Shown in pieces: positions 6,729-12,790 of a stretch of DNA of 12,790 nucleotides. This DNA comes from an uncultured Oscillospiraceae bacterium. GTDB taxonomy: Bacteria; Bacillota; Clostridia; Oscillospirales; Oscillospiraceae. The position numbers and the translations under genes are program-made. The notes below the pieces were generated by a model. The model did no database searches. It saw nothing but the letters and a program-made list of their open reading frames with translations, and was not told the DNA's origin. Numbering within the stretch: position 1 is the first letter of the stretch; each line of letters begins with the position of its first letter. Location: NCBI GenBank assembly GCA_934668285.1, contig CAKUNB010000038.1, forward strand, positions 1-12,790. The letters run 5' to 3'.

Positions 6729-7847
6729 ATGGAGCAATTGACAATGGCGGTGCCGTGCCTGTTCGGGCTGGAGGGCCTGGTGGGCGACGAGCTGCGCCGC
6801 ATGAAGATGGAAAACGTGCGCGTGGAGGACCGGCGCGTCTTTTTTACCGGCGATTTTGCCGATATGGCGCGGGCCAACCTGCGCCTGCGCATGGGCGAGC
6901 GCGTGATGCTGCTGCTGGCGCGGTTTCCGGTGAAGACATTTGAAGATTTATATCAGGGCGTGAAGGCGATTGCCTTGGAGCGCTTCATCCCGCGCGACGG
7001 CGCGTTTCCCGTCAAGGGCTACAGTCTGGATTCGCAGCTGCATTCCGTGCCGGACTGCCAGGCAATTGCCAAAAAGGCGGCGGTCGACCGGCTGGGCGCG
7101 AAGTACGGCCTGACGTGGCTGCCGGAGACGGGCGAGACGTATCAGCTCCGCTTTTCCATTATGAAGGACATGTGCGAGGTGTTTCTCGATACGTCGGGCG
7201 TCAGCCTGCACAAGCGCGGCTACCGCGCGGTGGGCAATGAGGCCCCGCTGCATGAGACGATGGCGGCGGCGATGGTCAATCTGGCGCGTTATCGCGGGCG
7301 GGACTTCTTCTGGGATCCCTTCTGCGGCTCGGGCACGATCGTTATTGAGGCGGCGCTGACGGCGCTCAACCGTGCGCCGGGGCTGAACCGCGACTTCGCG
7401 GCGCAGAAATGGGCCTGCGTGCCCCAGACGGTCTGGACGGACGCGCGGCAGGAGGCGAAGGATTTAGAGTATCGCGGCGAGTATCGCATCCTCGGCACGG
7501 ACATCGATCCGGCGAGCCTGTCGATTGCCATTGCGAACGCGAAGAAGGCCGGTGTGTCGAAGTACATCGAATTTCGCGAGGGCGACGCGACCAAGCTGCC
7601 CCTGCCCGCGCAGGGCGGCGTGATTGTCTGCAACCCGCCCTATGGCGAGCGCATGATGGAGCAGCGCGCGGCACAGCAGCTCATGCGCGCCTTCGGGCGG
7701 CATCTGCGCTACGCCGACGGCTGGAACAAGTATATCATCTCCTCCGAGGCGGAGTTTGAGCACTGGTTCGGCGCACAGGCAACGAAAAAGCGCAAGCTCT
7801 ATAACGGCAGACTGCAATGTAATATTTACATGTATTACGGAAGATAG
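6729..7847 (+). CDS. Class I SAM-dependent RNA methyltransferase, THUMP type (RlmL/YpsC-like)
   Basis: This 372-residue protein is expected to methylate guanine N2 in rRNA, most likely 23S. The N-terminal third (about 1-160) carries a ferredoxin-like/THUMP RNA-binding region, with the link motif VSLHKRGYR just before the catalytic domain. The Rossmann methyltransferase domain shows motif I DPFCGSGTIVIEAA (196 on), an acidic strand LGTDIDP (255-261) and the catalytic NPPYGER (302-308), the signature of N2-guanine or N6-adenine enzymes. ATG 6729 is chosen because GAGGT (6720-6724) lies about 5 nt upstream. The GTG at 6723 overlaps that site. The gene is led by a near-consensus promoter and followed 13 nt later by a lipid kinase gene. 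Assignment to a specific rRNA position is uncertain, so no symbol is given. Confidence 0.92.
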   Translation: MEQLTMAVPCLFGLEGLVGDELRRMKMENVRVEDRRVFFTGDFADMARANLRLRMGERVMLLLARFPVKTFEDLYQGVKAIALERFIPRDGAFPVKGYSLDSQLHSVPDCQAIAKKAAVDRLGAKYGLTWLPETGETYQLRFSIMKDMCEVFLDTSGVSLHKRGYRAVGNEAPLHETMAAAMVNLARYRGRDFFWDPFCGSGTIVIEAALTALNRAPGLNRDFAAQKWACVPQTVWTDARQEAKDLEYRGEYRILGTDIDPASLSIAIANAKKAGVSKYIEFREGDATKLPLPAQGGVIVCNPPYGERMMEQRAAQQLMRAFGRHLRYADGWNKYIISSEAEFEHWFGAQATKKRKLYNGRLQCNIYMYYGR

Positions 7848-7860
7848 GCGGTAGGGAAGC

Positions 7861-8790
7861 ATGAAGCATCTGTTTATTATCAACCCGGCGGCGGGCAAGT
7901 ACGACAAGACCGGCGAAATCACGCAGAAGGTGCGCGAGGCGTGCGACAAGCGCTGCCTTGCCTATGAGATTCTGGTGTCCCGTCAGGCGGGCGACTGCCA
8001 GAAGCTGGCGCAGGCGGCTGCGGCGACGGGCGATCCGGTGCGCATCTACGCCTGCGGCGGCGACGGCACGCTCAATGAGGTCGTCAACGGCATCGTCGGC
8101 CACCCCAACGCGGCAGTGACGCATTTTCCCGCCGGTTCCGGCAATGATTTTATCAAGATTTTCTCCGATCCGGCGGCGTTCCGCGACATCGGCCGTCTGC
8201 TTGACAGCGAGATTGCAAGCTTTGACGTCATCCGCTGCCTCGACGAGCACTACGCGCTGAATATCTGCTCGATGGGCTTCGACGCCCGCATCGGCACGTC
8301 GATCAGCAAGTATAAGCGCATCCCGCTGGTCAGCGGCTCGGGCGCTTACGTGCTGTCGACGGGTGTGAATCTGATCAAGGGCATCCAGCAGCACTATGTC
8401 ATCGAGGTCGACGGCGAGCGCATCGACGGCAAGCAAAGCCTGATCTGCATCGCCAGCGGGCGCTGGTACGGCGGCGGCTTTAACCCCGTGCCGGACGCGG
8501 AGCCGGACGACGGCCTGCTCGACGTGCTGATCGTCAAGGGCGTCAGCCGCCTGACCGTGGCCAATGTAATCGGCAAGTACAAGGCCGGAAAGTACGCCGA
8601 GCTGGGCGATATCATCCAGCACCGCCGCTGCACGAGTATTACGATCCACTGCGACAAGGCCAGCGAGATCAACCTCGACGGCGAGCTGCTCTACGCCCGC
8701 GACGTAACCTTCGAGGTTATGCCGCAGGCCGTCCGCTTCTTCTATCCCAAGGGCCTGACCTACCACGCAAGGAAGTCCGCGAATGTATAA
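7861..8790 (+). CDS. Diacylglycerol kinase family lipid kinase (YegS/BmrU-like)
   Basis: This soluble 309-residue enzyme uses ATP to phosphorylate a lipid, probably diacylglycerol, at the inner membrane face. In Gram-positives the DgkB branch recycles diacylglycerol released during lipoteichoic acid synthesis. The DAGK catalytic domain shows FIINPAAGK (5-13), the nucleotide-binding GGDGTLNEV (66-74) and FPAGSGNDF (89-97), where many relatives have GTGNDF. The C-terminal beta-rich lid domain contains ASGRWYGGGFNPVPDAEPDDG and ends in a strand near INLDGELL. Length is typical. The start ATG 7861 has only a weak AGGGA (7853-7857) close to it, so expression may depend on coupling with the upstream gene. 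The exact lipid (diacylglycerol, sphingoid base or undecaprenol) cannot be read from sequence. Confidence 0.92.
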   Translation: MKHLFIINPAAGKYDKTGEITQKVREACDKRCLAYEILVSRQAGDCQKLAQAAAATGDPVRIYACGGDGTLNEVVNGIVGHPNAAVTHFPAGSGNDFIKIFSDPAAFRDIGRLLDSEIASFDVIRCLDEHYALNICSMGFDARIGTSISKYKRIPLVSGSGAYVLSTGVNLIKGIQQHYVIEVDGERIDGKQSLICIASGRWYGGGFNPVPDAEPDDGLLDVLIVKGVSRLTVANVIGKYKAGKYAELGDIIQHRRCTSITIHCDKASEINLDGELLYARDVTFEVMPQAVRFFYPKGLTYHARKSANV

Positions 8791-8795
8791 AGCAT

Positions 8796-8833
8796 AAAAA
8801 AAACCGGTCCTCCGTATCTGTACGGAAGGCTGG
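8796..8833 (-). terminator. Hairpin with U-tract, second terminator behind tRNA-Gly
   Basis: An imperfect stem (8804-8816 with 8821-8833) has two G:T pairs, one C:A mismatch and a TCTG loop. On the minus strand it is followed by eight U (complement of 8796-8803). On the plus strand no T-run follows, so it should act mainly on leftward transcripts, protecting the lipid kinase gene from antisense reading. Confidence 0.6.
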
Positions 8834-8845
8834 TCAGACTGTAAA

Positions 8846-8882
8846 AAAGCCTTGAAAACATACGTTTTCAAGGCTTTCTTTT
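8846..8882. terminator. Bidirectional terminator between lipid kinase and tRNA-Gly
   Basis: A perfect 14-bp stem (8846-8859 with 8864-8877) has an ATAC loop. On the plus strand CTTTTA follows. On the minus strand the core stem runs into six U (complement of 8843-8848). It lies 6 nt beyond the CCA end of the tRNA gene and 55 nt after the lipid kinase stop, and can serve both. Confidence 0.88.
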
Positions 8883-8883
8883 A

Positions 8884-8957
8884 TGGAGCAGGGTACGGGA
8901 ATCGAACCCGCCTCTGTGGCTTGGGAAGCGACCGTTCTACCGATGAACTAACCCTGC
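8884..8957 (-). tRNA. tRNA-Gly, anticodon CCC
   Basis: The minus strand folds as a 74-nt tRNA. Acceptor arms GCAGGGT and ACCCTGC pair fully, and the D-stem is GTTC/GAAC. The anticodon loop TTCCCAA gives CCC, which reads GGG. The T-arm has stem GCGGG/CCCGT and loop TTCGATT. Discriminator U73, usual for bacterial tRNA-Gly, is followed by an encoded CCA. The anticodon stem GTCGC/GCCAC has a central C:C mismatch (29-41), while every other stem pair is Watson-Crick or G:U. It has its own promoter and terminator, and no other tRNA lies nearby. Confidence 0.93.
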
Positions 8958-8966
8958 ATCGGGTTG

Positions 8967-8995
8967 ATTATAGCATCTCGGGCGGGAAAATGCAA
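8967..8995 (-). promoter_or_regulatory. Promoter of tRNA-Gly
   Basis: On the minus strand TTGCAT (8995-8990) is followed after 17 nt by a perfect TATAAT (8972-8967). Transcription would start only about 3 nt before the mature tRNA 5' end at 8957, a very short leader for RNase P. Confidence 0.82.
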
Positions 8996-9005
8996 GAGCG
9001 GTTTT

Positions 9006-9018
9006 GCACGAATTGTGC
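9006..9018. repeat. Small palindrome between tRNA-Gly and uvrB promoters
   Basis: GCAC (9006-9009) and GTGC (9015-9018) flank GAATT. It lies between the two divergent promoters. It does not match the Gram-positive LexA box CGAAC-N4-GTTCG. It may be an operator or chance. Confidence 0.25.
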
Positions 9019-9056
9019 CGCGCGGGAAAAAATCTGCCGGAAGGGCCGCTGCGCCC

Positions 9057-9085
9057 TTGCGGTGCGGGGCGGGAGCGGGTATAAT
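9057..9085 (+). promoter_or_regulatory. Promoter of uvrB
   Basis: TTGCGG (9057-9062) is followed after 17 nt by a perfect TATAAT (9080-9085). The start point would be near 9092, about 33 nt before ATG 9125. No LexA-type box is seen around it, so strong SOS control by the Bacillus-type LexA is not evident. Confidence 0.82.
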
Positions 9086-9124
9086 AGCCGTACAACAAGC
9101 ATGGCGGAAGGAGCAGACAACAGC

Positions 9125-11089
9125 ATGGACGAATTTCGACTTCACGCGCCCTACGGCGCGACCGGCGACCAGCCGCAGGCCATTGCGGCGCTGACCGAGG
9201 GCGTGCAGAACGGCCTGCGGGAGCAGGTGCTGCTGGGCGTGACCGGCTCGGGCAAGACCTTTACGATGGCCAATGTCATTGCCAATCTCAACCGCCCGAC
9301 GCTGGTTCTGGCGCACAACAAAACGCTCGCCGCCCAGCTTTGCAGCGAGTTCAAGGAGTTCTTTCCGGAAAACGCCGTGGAGTACTTTGTGTCTTATTAC
9401 GACTATTATCAGCCGGAGGCGTACATTCCCCACACGGACACCTACATTGAAAAAGACTCCGCCATCAACGACGAGATCGAGCGGCTGCGCCACAGCGCGA
9501 CGTCCTCCCTCTTTGAGCGGCGGGATGTGGTCGTCGTCGCCTCCGTTTCCTGCATCTACGGCCTCGGCGACCCGATCGACTACAAGAACATGGTCATTTC
9601 GCTCCGCACGGGCATGGAAAAGCAGCGCGAGGAGCTGATGAAAAAGCTGGTCGAGATCCGCTACGAGCGCAACGACATTGACTTTTCCCGCAACACCTTC
9701 CGCGTCCGCGGCGACACGGTGGAGATTTATCCCGCCTATTGGAGCGGGCGGGCGATCCGCGTCGAATTCTTCGGCGACGAAATCGACCGCATCTCTGAAA
9801 TCAATGCCGTCACCGGCATTCCCGAGCGCGTCATTACCCATGTCGCGGTTTATCCGGCGTCGCACTATGTGGCGTCGCGGGAGAAGCTCAACCGCGCGAT
9901 CTTTGAGATCGAAAGGGAGATGGAGGAGCGCGAGGCGTGGTTCAAGGCGCACGACAAGCTCCTTGAGGCACAGCGCATCCGCCAGCGGACGATGTACGAC
10001 ATCGAAATGCTGCAGGAGATCGGCTTCTGCAGCGGCATTGAGAACTATTCGCGCGTCATTTCCGGCCGCGCGCCGGGCACGCCGCCGATGACGCTGCTCG
10101 ATTATTTTCCGGAGGATTTTCTGCTGTTCGTGGATGAAAGCCACGTCACGCTGCCGCAGGTGCGGGCGATGTACGCAGGTGACCGCAGCCGCAAGGAGAG
10201 CCTTGTGGATTACGGCTTCCGCCTGCCGAGTGCGTTTGATAACCGCCCGCTGACCTTTCCGGAATTTGAGAGCAAAATCGGGCAGGCCATCTACGTCTCG
10301 GCCACGCCGGGCGAATTTGAGCGCGGGCGCGCGGGACAGATTGCCGAGCAGGTCATCCGTCCGACCGGTCTGCTCGATCCGGAGGTCTTCGTCCGGCCCA
10401 TCGAGGGGCAGATCGACGATCTGATCGGGGAGATCAGCCGCGTCACCGAGCGGCACGAGCGTGTGCTGGTCACGACGCTGACCAAGCGCATGGCCGAGGA
10501 TCTGACGGAATATCTGCTAAAGGCAGGCATCCGCGTGCGGTACATGCACTCAGACGTGGCGGCGCTGGAGCGTATGGAGATTCTGCGCGACCTGCGCATG
10601 GCAAAATTCGACGTTCTGATCGGCATCAACCTGCTGCGCGAGGGTCTCGACCTGCCGGAGGTGTCGCTTGTGGCGATTCTGGATGCGGATAAGGAGGGCT
10701 TCCTGCGCAGCGAAACCAGTCTCATTCAGACCATCGGCCGCGCCGCCCGCAACGCCGAGGGCCGCGTCATCATGTACGCCGACAAGATCACGCCCGCCAT
10801 GCGCGCGGCCATCGACGAGACAAATCGCCGCCGTGGGATTCAGGACGCATATAACAAGGCGCACGGGATCGTCCCCAAGACGATCATCAAGGAGGTGCGC
10901 GATCTGCTGGAAATCACGCAGTCCGATGCCGAGGCCGTCGGCAAGCACGGCGTCAAGCTCACCCGCGCCGAGCGCGAGCGCGAAATTGCCCGCCTCGAAA
11001 AGGAAATGAAGGCCGCCGCCAAGATGATGGAATACGAATATGCCGCCGTCCTGCGCGACCGCATCATCGAGCTGCGCGGGGAAAAATAG
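9125..11089 (+). CDS. uvrB: Excinuclease ABC subunit UvrB
   Basis: UvrB is the damage-verifying helicase-like subunit of nucleotide excision repair: it is loaded by UvrA and then recruits UvrC for incision. At 654 residues it has the usual length. Visible parts are Walker A GVTGSGKT (38-45), the beta-hairpin that clamps one DNA strand, [10 protein letters not shown] (91-100), the DEAD-like LLFVDESHV, and the helicase C-terminal motifs [10 protein letters not shown] and [11 protein letters not shown]-terminal UVR domain ([20 protein letters not shown]) provides the UvrC contact. ATG 9125 is chosen because the family N-terminus [16 protein letters not shown] begins there and AAGGAG (9108-9113) is 11 nt upstream. 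ATG 9101 has no such site. The frame continues back through the tRNA gene to 8852, which is coincidental. uvrA and uvrC are not in this window. Confidence 0.97.
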   Translation: MDEFRLHAPYGATGDQPQAIAALTEGVQNGLREQVLLGVTGSGKTFTMANVIANLNRPTLVLAHNKTLAAQLCSEFKEFFPENAVEYFVSYYDYYQPEAYIPHTDTYIEKDSAINDEIERLRHSATSSLFERRDVVVVASVSCIYGLGDPIDYKNMVISLRTGMEKQREELMKKLVEIRYERNDIDFSRNTFRVRGDTVEIYPAYWSGRAIRVEFFGDEIDRISEINAVTGIPERVITHVAVYPASHYVASREKLNRAIFEIEREMEEREAWFKAHDKLLEAQRIRQRTMYDIEMLQEIGFCSGIENYSRVISGRAPGTPPMTLLDYFPEDFLLFVDESHVTLPQVRAMYAGDRSRKESLVDYGFRLPSAFDNRPLTFPEFESKIGQAIYVSATPGEFERGRAGQIAEQVIRPTGLLDPEVFVRPIEGQIDDLIGEISRVTERHERVLVTTLTKRMAEDLTEYLLKAGIRVRYMHSDVAALERMEILRDLRMAKFDVLIGINLLREGLDLPEVSLVAILDADKEGFLRSETSLIQTIGRAARNAEGRVIMYADKITPAMRAAIDETNRRRGIQDAYNKAHGIVPKTIIKEVRDLLEITQSDAEAVGKHGVKLTRAEREREIARLEKEMKAAAKMMEYEYAAVLRDRIIELRGEK

Positions 11090-11100
11090 TCCTATATTAT

Positions 11101-11135
11101 AAAAGACGCCGGCTGCGGGGGCAGCCGGCGTTTGG
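11101..11135. terminator. Bidirectional terminator between uvrB and aminotransferase gene
   Basis: A perfect GC-rich 10-bp stem (11107-11116 with 11121-11130, CGCCGGCTGC/GCAGCCGGCG) has a GGGG loop, plus one A:T pair outside. On the minus strand it runs into CTTTTAT, a fair U-tract. On the plus strand only TTTGGT follows. It lies between two convergent genes separated by 48 nt. Confidence 0.82.
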
Positions 11136-11137
11136 TA

Positions 11138-12328
11138 TTACTGCTTGTTGTATTGCTCGATGGCGAGGCGCAGAAGGTCGAGGGCGCGTTCCAGCTCTTC
11201 GCAGCACAGAACGTAGGCGATGCGAATCTCGCTCTTGCCTGCGCCGGGGGTGGCGTAGAAGCCGCCGCCGGGGGCGAAGACGACCGTCTCGTTGTCCACG
11301 CTGAACTGCCGCAGCAGGAAGGTCTGGAAGCGCTCGGCATCGTCGACGGGCAGCTTTGCCATCGTGTAAAACGCGCCCTTCGGCTCGATGGTCACAACGC
11401 CCGGAATCTCGCACAGCTTCCGGTAGCACACGTCGCGCCGCCGCTGGTATTCCTCGCGCGTAGCCTCAAAATACGACGGGTCGACGCCGTAGAGCGCCGC
11501 CGCGCCGACCTGGTCGAGCGTGGCCACGGACAGCCGCGCCTGCGCGATTTTCAGCGCCGCCTCGATGAACGCGCGGTTGCGCGAGATGAGTGCGCCGATG
11601 CGCGCACCGCAGGCGCTGAAGCGCTTGGAAACCGAGTCGATCAGAATCAGATTCTCGTCGATATGCCGCAGCGCCGCCGCCGTGGTCAGGTGGCCGCCGT
11701 CGTAGATAAACTCGCGGTAGACCTCGTCGCAGATCAGATACAGATCATGCTCCTTGGCAATGCCGGCCAGCAGCCGCAGCTCGGCCTCGGTGAGGACGGT
11801 GCCGGTGGGGTTGCCGGGGTTCGTGACGAGAATGGCGCGGGTTTTTTCGTGAATGAGCGGCTCGATAAGCGCGCGGTCGGCGTAGCGGTAGCCGCTCTCC
11901 GGCGTGGTTCGAAGGGGGCAGATTTTGCCGCCCGCCATGCGGATGAACGTATTATAATTGGGATAAAACGGCTCCGGCACGATGACCTCGCAGCCCTCGT
12001 CGAGAATGCACTGCATGGCCATCAGCAGCGCCTCGCTGCCGCCGGTTGTGATGAGGATGTCTCCTGTCTCGAAGTGCTCTCCCAGACGGGCATAGTATGC
12101 CTGCACGGCCCCGATCAGCGCGGGGATGCCGGGCGAGGGCGCGTAGGCCAGCACCTCCTGCCGGTAATTGGCCAGCGCATCGAAGTACAGCTCCGGCGTG
12201 CGGATATCCGGCTGGCCGATGTTCAGACTGTGAATGCGGATGCCGCGCTGCTCCGCCGCAACGATATCGGGGTAAAACTTGCGGATGGGAGAAAGCTCGC
12301 AGGCGTTGATTTTTTGAGAGAGCTTCAT
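11138..12328 (-). CDS. Class I/II PLP-dependent aminotransferase
   Basis: This 396-residue cytoplasmic enzyme of the aspartate aminotransferase fold transfers an amino group between an amino acid and a 2-oxo acid. Key residues fit the fold: GGSEA (96-100, phosphate contact), NPGNPTG (170-176), DEVY (201-204, Asp to the pyridine N and Tyr to the ring), the Schiff-base Lys235 in DSVSKRFSACGARIG, and Arg369 in SEIRIAYVL for the substrate carboxylate. The SKRFSACGARIG form differs from the SFSK-x3-GxRxG of classic AspC, placing it in a separate subgroup of unproven substrate. ATG 12328 has AGGAGG (12342-12337) with 8 nt spacing. It lies 25 nt behind metK on the same strand, so the two are probably co-transcribed. 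A role in methionine salvage is possible but not shown. Confidence 0.92.
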   Translation of the reverse strand: MKLSQKINACELSPIRKFYPDIVAAEQRGIRIHSLNIGQPDIRTPELYFDALANYRQEVLAYAPSPGIPALIGAVQAYYARLGEHFETGDILITTGGSEALLMAMQCILDEGCEVIVPEPFYPNYNTFIRMAGGKICPLRTTPESGYRYADRALIEPLIHEKTRAILVTNPGNPTGTVLTEAELRLLAGIAKEHDLYLICDEVYREFIYDGGHLTTAAALRHIDENLILIDSVSKRFSACGARIGALISRNRAFIEAALKIAQARLSVATLDQVGAAALYGVDPSYFEATREEYQRRRDVCYRKLCEIPGVVTIEPKGAFYTMAKLPVDDAERFQTFLLRQFSVDNETVVFAPGGGFYATPGAGKSEIRIAYVLCCEELERALDLLRLAIEQYNKQ

Positions 12329-12353
12329 GGAGGACTCCTCCTTCGTTTCAGAA

Positions 12354-12790
12354 TCAGAGATTGGATTTCAGCAGCTCGGCCGCGTCGGTCTTTTCCCACG
12401 GCAGGTCCAGCTCGGTGCGGCCGAAGTGGCCGTAGGCCGCGACCTGCTGATAGATCGGGCGGCGCAGGTCGAGCGTCTTGATGATGGAGGCCGGACGCAG
12501 ATCAAAGCAGCGGCGGACAAGCTCGCTCAGGCTTGCGTCGGAGAGCTTTCCGGTACCGTAGCTCTCAACGAGCACGGAAACGGGGTGCGCCACGCCGATG
12601 GCGTAGGCCAGCTCGATCTGGCATTTCTTCGCCAGACCGGCAGCAACGAGGTTCTTCGCAACATAGCGCGCCATATAGGCGGCGCTGCGGTCAACCTTCG
12701 TCGGGTCCTTGCCGGAGAAGGCACCGCCGCCGTGATGGGCGTAGCCGCCGTAGGTGTCTACGATGATCTTACGACCGGTCAGGCCGGAGT
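12354..12790 (-). CDS. metK: S-adenosylmethionine synthetase, C-terminal part (5' end outside window)
   Basis: MetK makes S-adenosylmethionine from methionine and ATP. The last 144 or so codons of a protein usually near 390-400 residues are present, and the frame runs off the right edge. It begins [15 protein letters not shown], then [20 protein letters not shown], the glycine-rich signature with the Lys and Asp that contact the triphosphate. This is followed by [26 protein letters not shown], and the C-terminal AAYGHFGR and PWEKTD typical of the family. The gene ends in TGA at 12354. Any SAM riboswitch or T-box leader would be beyond the window. The aminotransferase gene follows at once with its own ribosome binding site and no hairpin in the 25-nt gap. 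Confidence 0.97.
   Translation of the reverse strand, partial: SGLTGRKIIVDTYGGYAHHGGGAFSGKDPTKVDRSAAYMARYVAKNLVAAGLAKKCQIELAYAIGVAHPVSVLVESYGTGKLSDASLSELVRRCFDLRPASIIKTLDLRRPIYQQVAAYGHFGRTELDLPWEKTDAAELLKSNL

Noticed and set aside
8852..9124. In-frame N-terminal extension of UvrB
   Set aside because: It translates the terminator, the tRNA gene antisense and the uvrB promoter. The conserved N-terminus begins at 9125 behind a ribosome site.
8948..10456. 502-codon open frame on the minus strand opposite uvrB
   Set aside because: It lies wholly opposite a clear UvrB and the tRNA gene, has Arg/Ala/His-rich composition with no recognisable domain, and is a by-product of high GC at third positions. 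Similar long antisense frames at 5178-6575 (+), 7735-8871 (-), 11132-12481 (+), 4131-5021 (-) and 883-1695 (-) were rejected for the same reason.
1..12790. CRISPR array, insertion sequence, prophage, defence or secondary-metabolite system
   Set aside because: No regularly spaced repeats, transposase or integrase motifs, or defence-type domains are found. All space is filled by recognisable housekeeping or conserved genes, and no gene gap exceeds about 260 nt apart from the tRNA region at 8791-9124.

Overview
The window is about 12.8 kb of gene-dense, GC-rich bacterial chromosome. Several features point to a GC-rich gut-type Clostridia, probably in or near Oscillospiraceae/Ruminococcaceae. These are the type III glutamine synthetase, the DUF421-DUF4363 pair, a short NfeD with a stomatin-like partner, strong GGAGG ribosome binding sites, TTGnnn-N17/18-TAnAAT promoters, and a small GTAGGGGC-type palindromic intergenic repeat. 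The family-level placement is inference.

Layout. (1) 1-1641 (+): the C-terminal part of a two-domain FtsX/MacB-type ABC permease, cut by the window edge. (2) 1642-1741: a short gap holding a REP-like palindrome. (3) 2796-1742 (-): a translationally coupled pair, a DUF421 (YetF-like) membrane protein then DUF4363. (4) 3030-5138 (+): glutamine synthetase type III with its own extended -10 promoter and a bidirectional terminator. (5) 6541-5187 (-): a two-gene NfeD/SPFH (QmcA/stomatin) membrane operon. (6) 6729-8790 (+): a THUMP-type RNA methyltransferase followed 13 nt later by a diacylglycerol-kinase-family lipid kinase, from a near-consensus promoter. (7) 8957-8884 (-): tRNA-Gly(CCC) with its own promoter and two downstream hairpins with U-tracts. 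(8) 9125-11089 (+): full-length uvrB with its own promoter. (9) 12790-11138 (-): the C-terminal third of metK, then a class I PLP aminotransferase in the same direction 25 nt later. A strong hairpin separates it from the converging uvrB.

The genes are a mosaic of housekeeping functions: nitrogen assimilation, rRNA modification, lipid phosphorylation, nucleotide excision repair, SAM synthesis and membrane quality control. Most transcription units are one or two genes with recognisable promoters and hairpin terminators. I see no phage, transposase, CRISPR, toxin-antitoxin or defence genes, and no sign of an undescribed multigene system. The points worth a second look are small: a REP-like element, an anticodon-stem mismatch in the tRNA, a few intergenic palindromes and direct repeats, and two conserved-looking gene pairs of incompletely known function (DUF421-DUF4363 and NfeD-SPFH). 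Long antisense open frames opposite nearly every gene are by-products of high GC and were left out.
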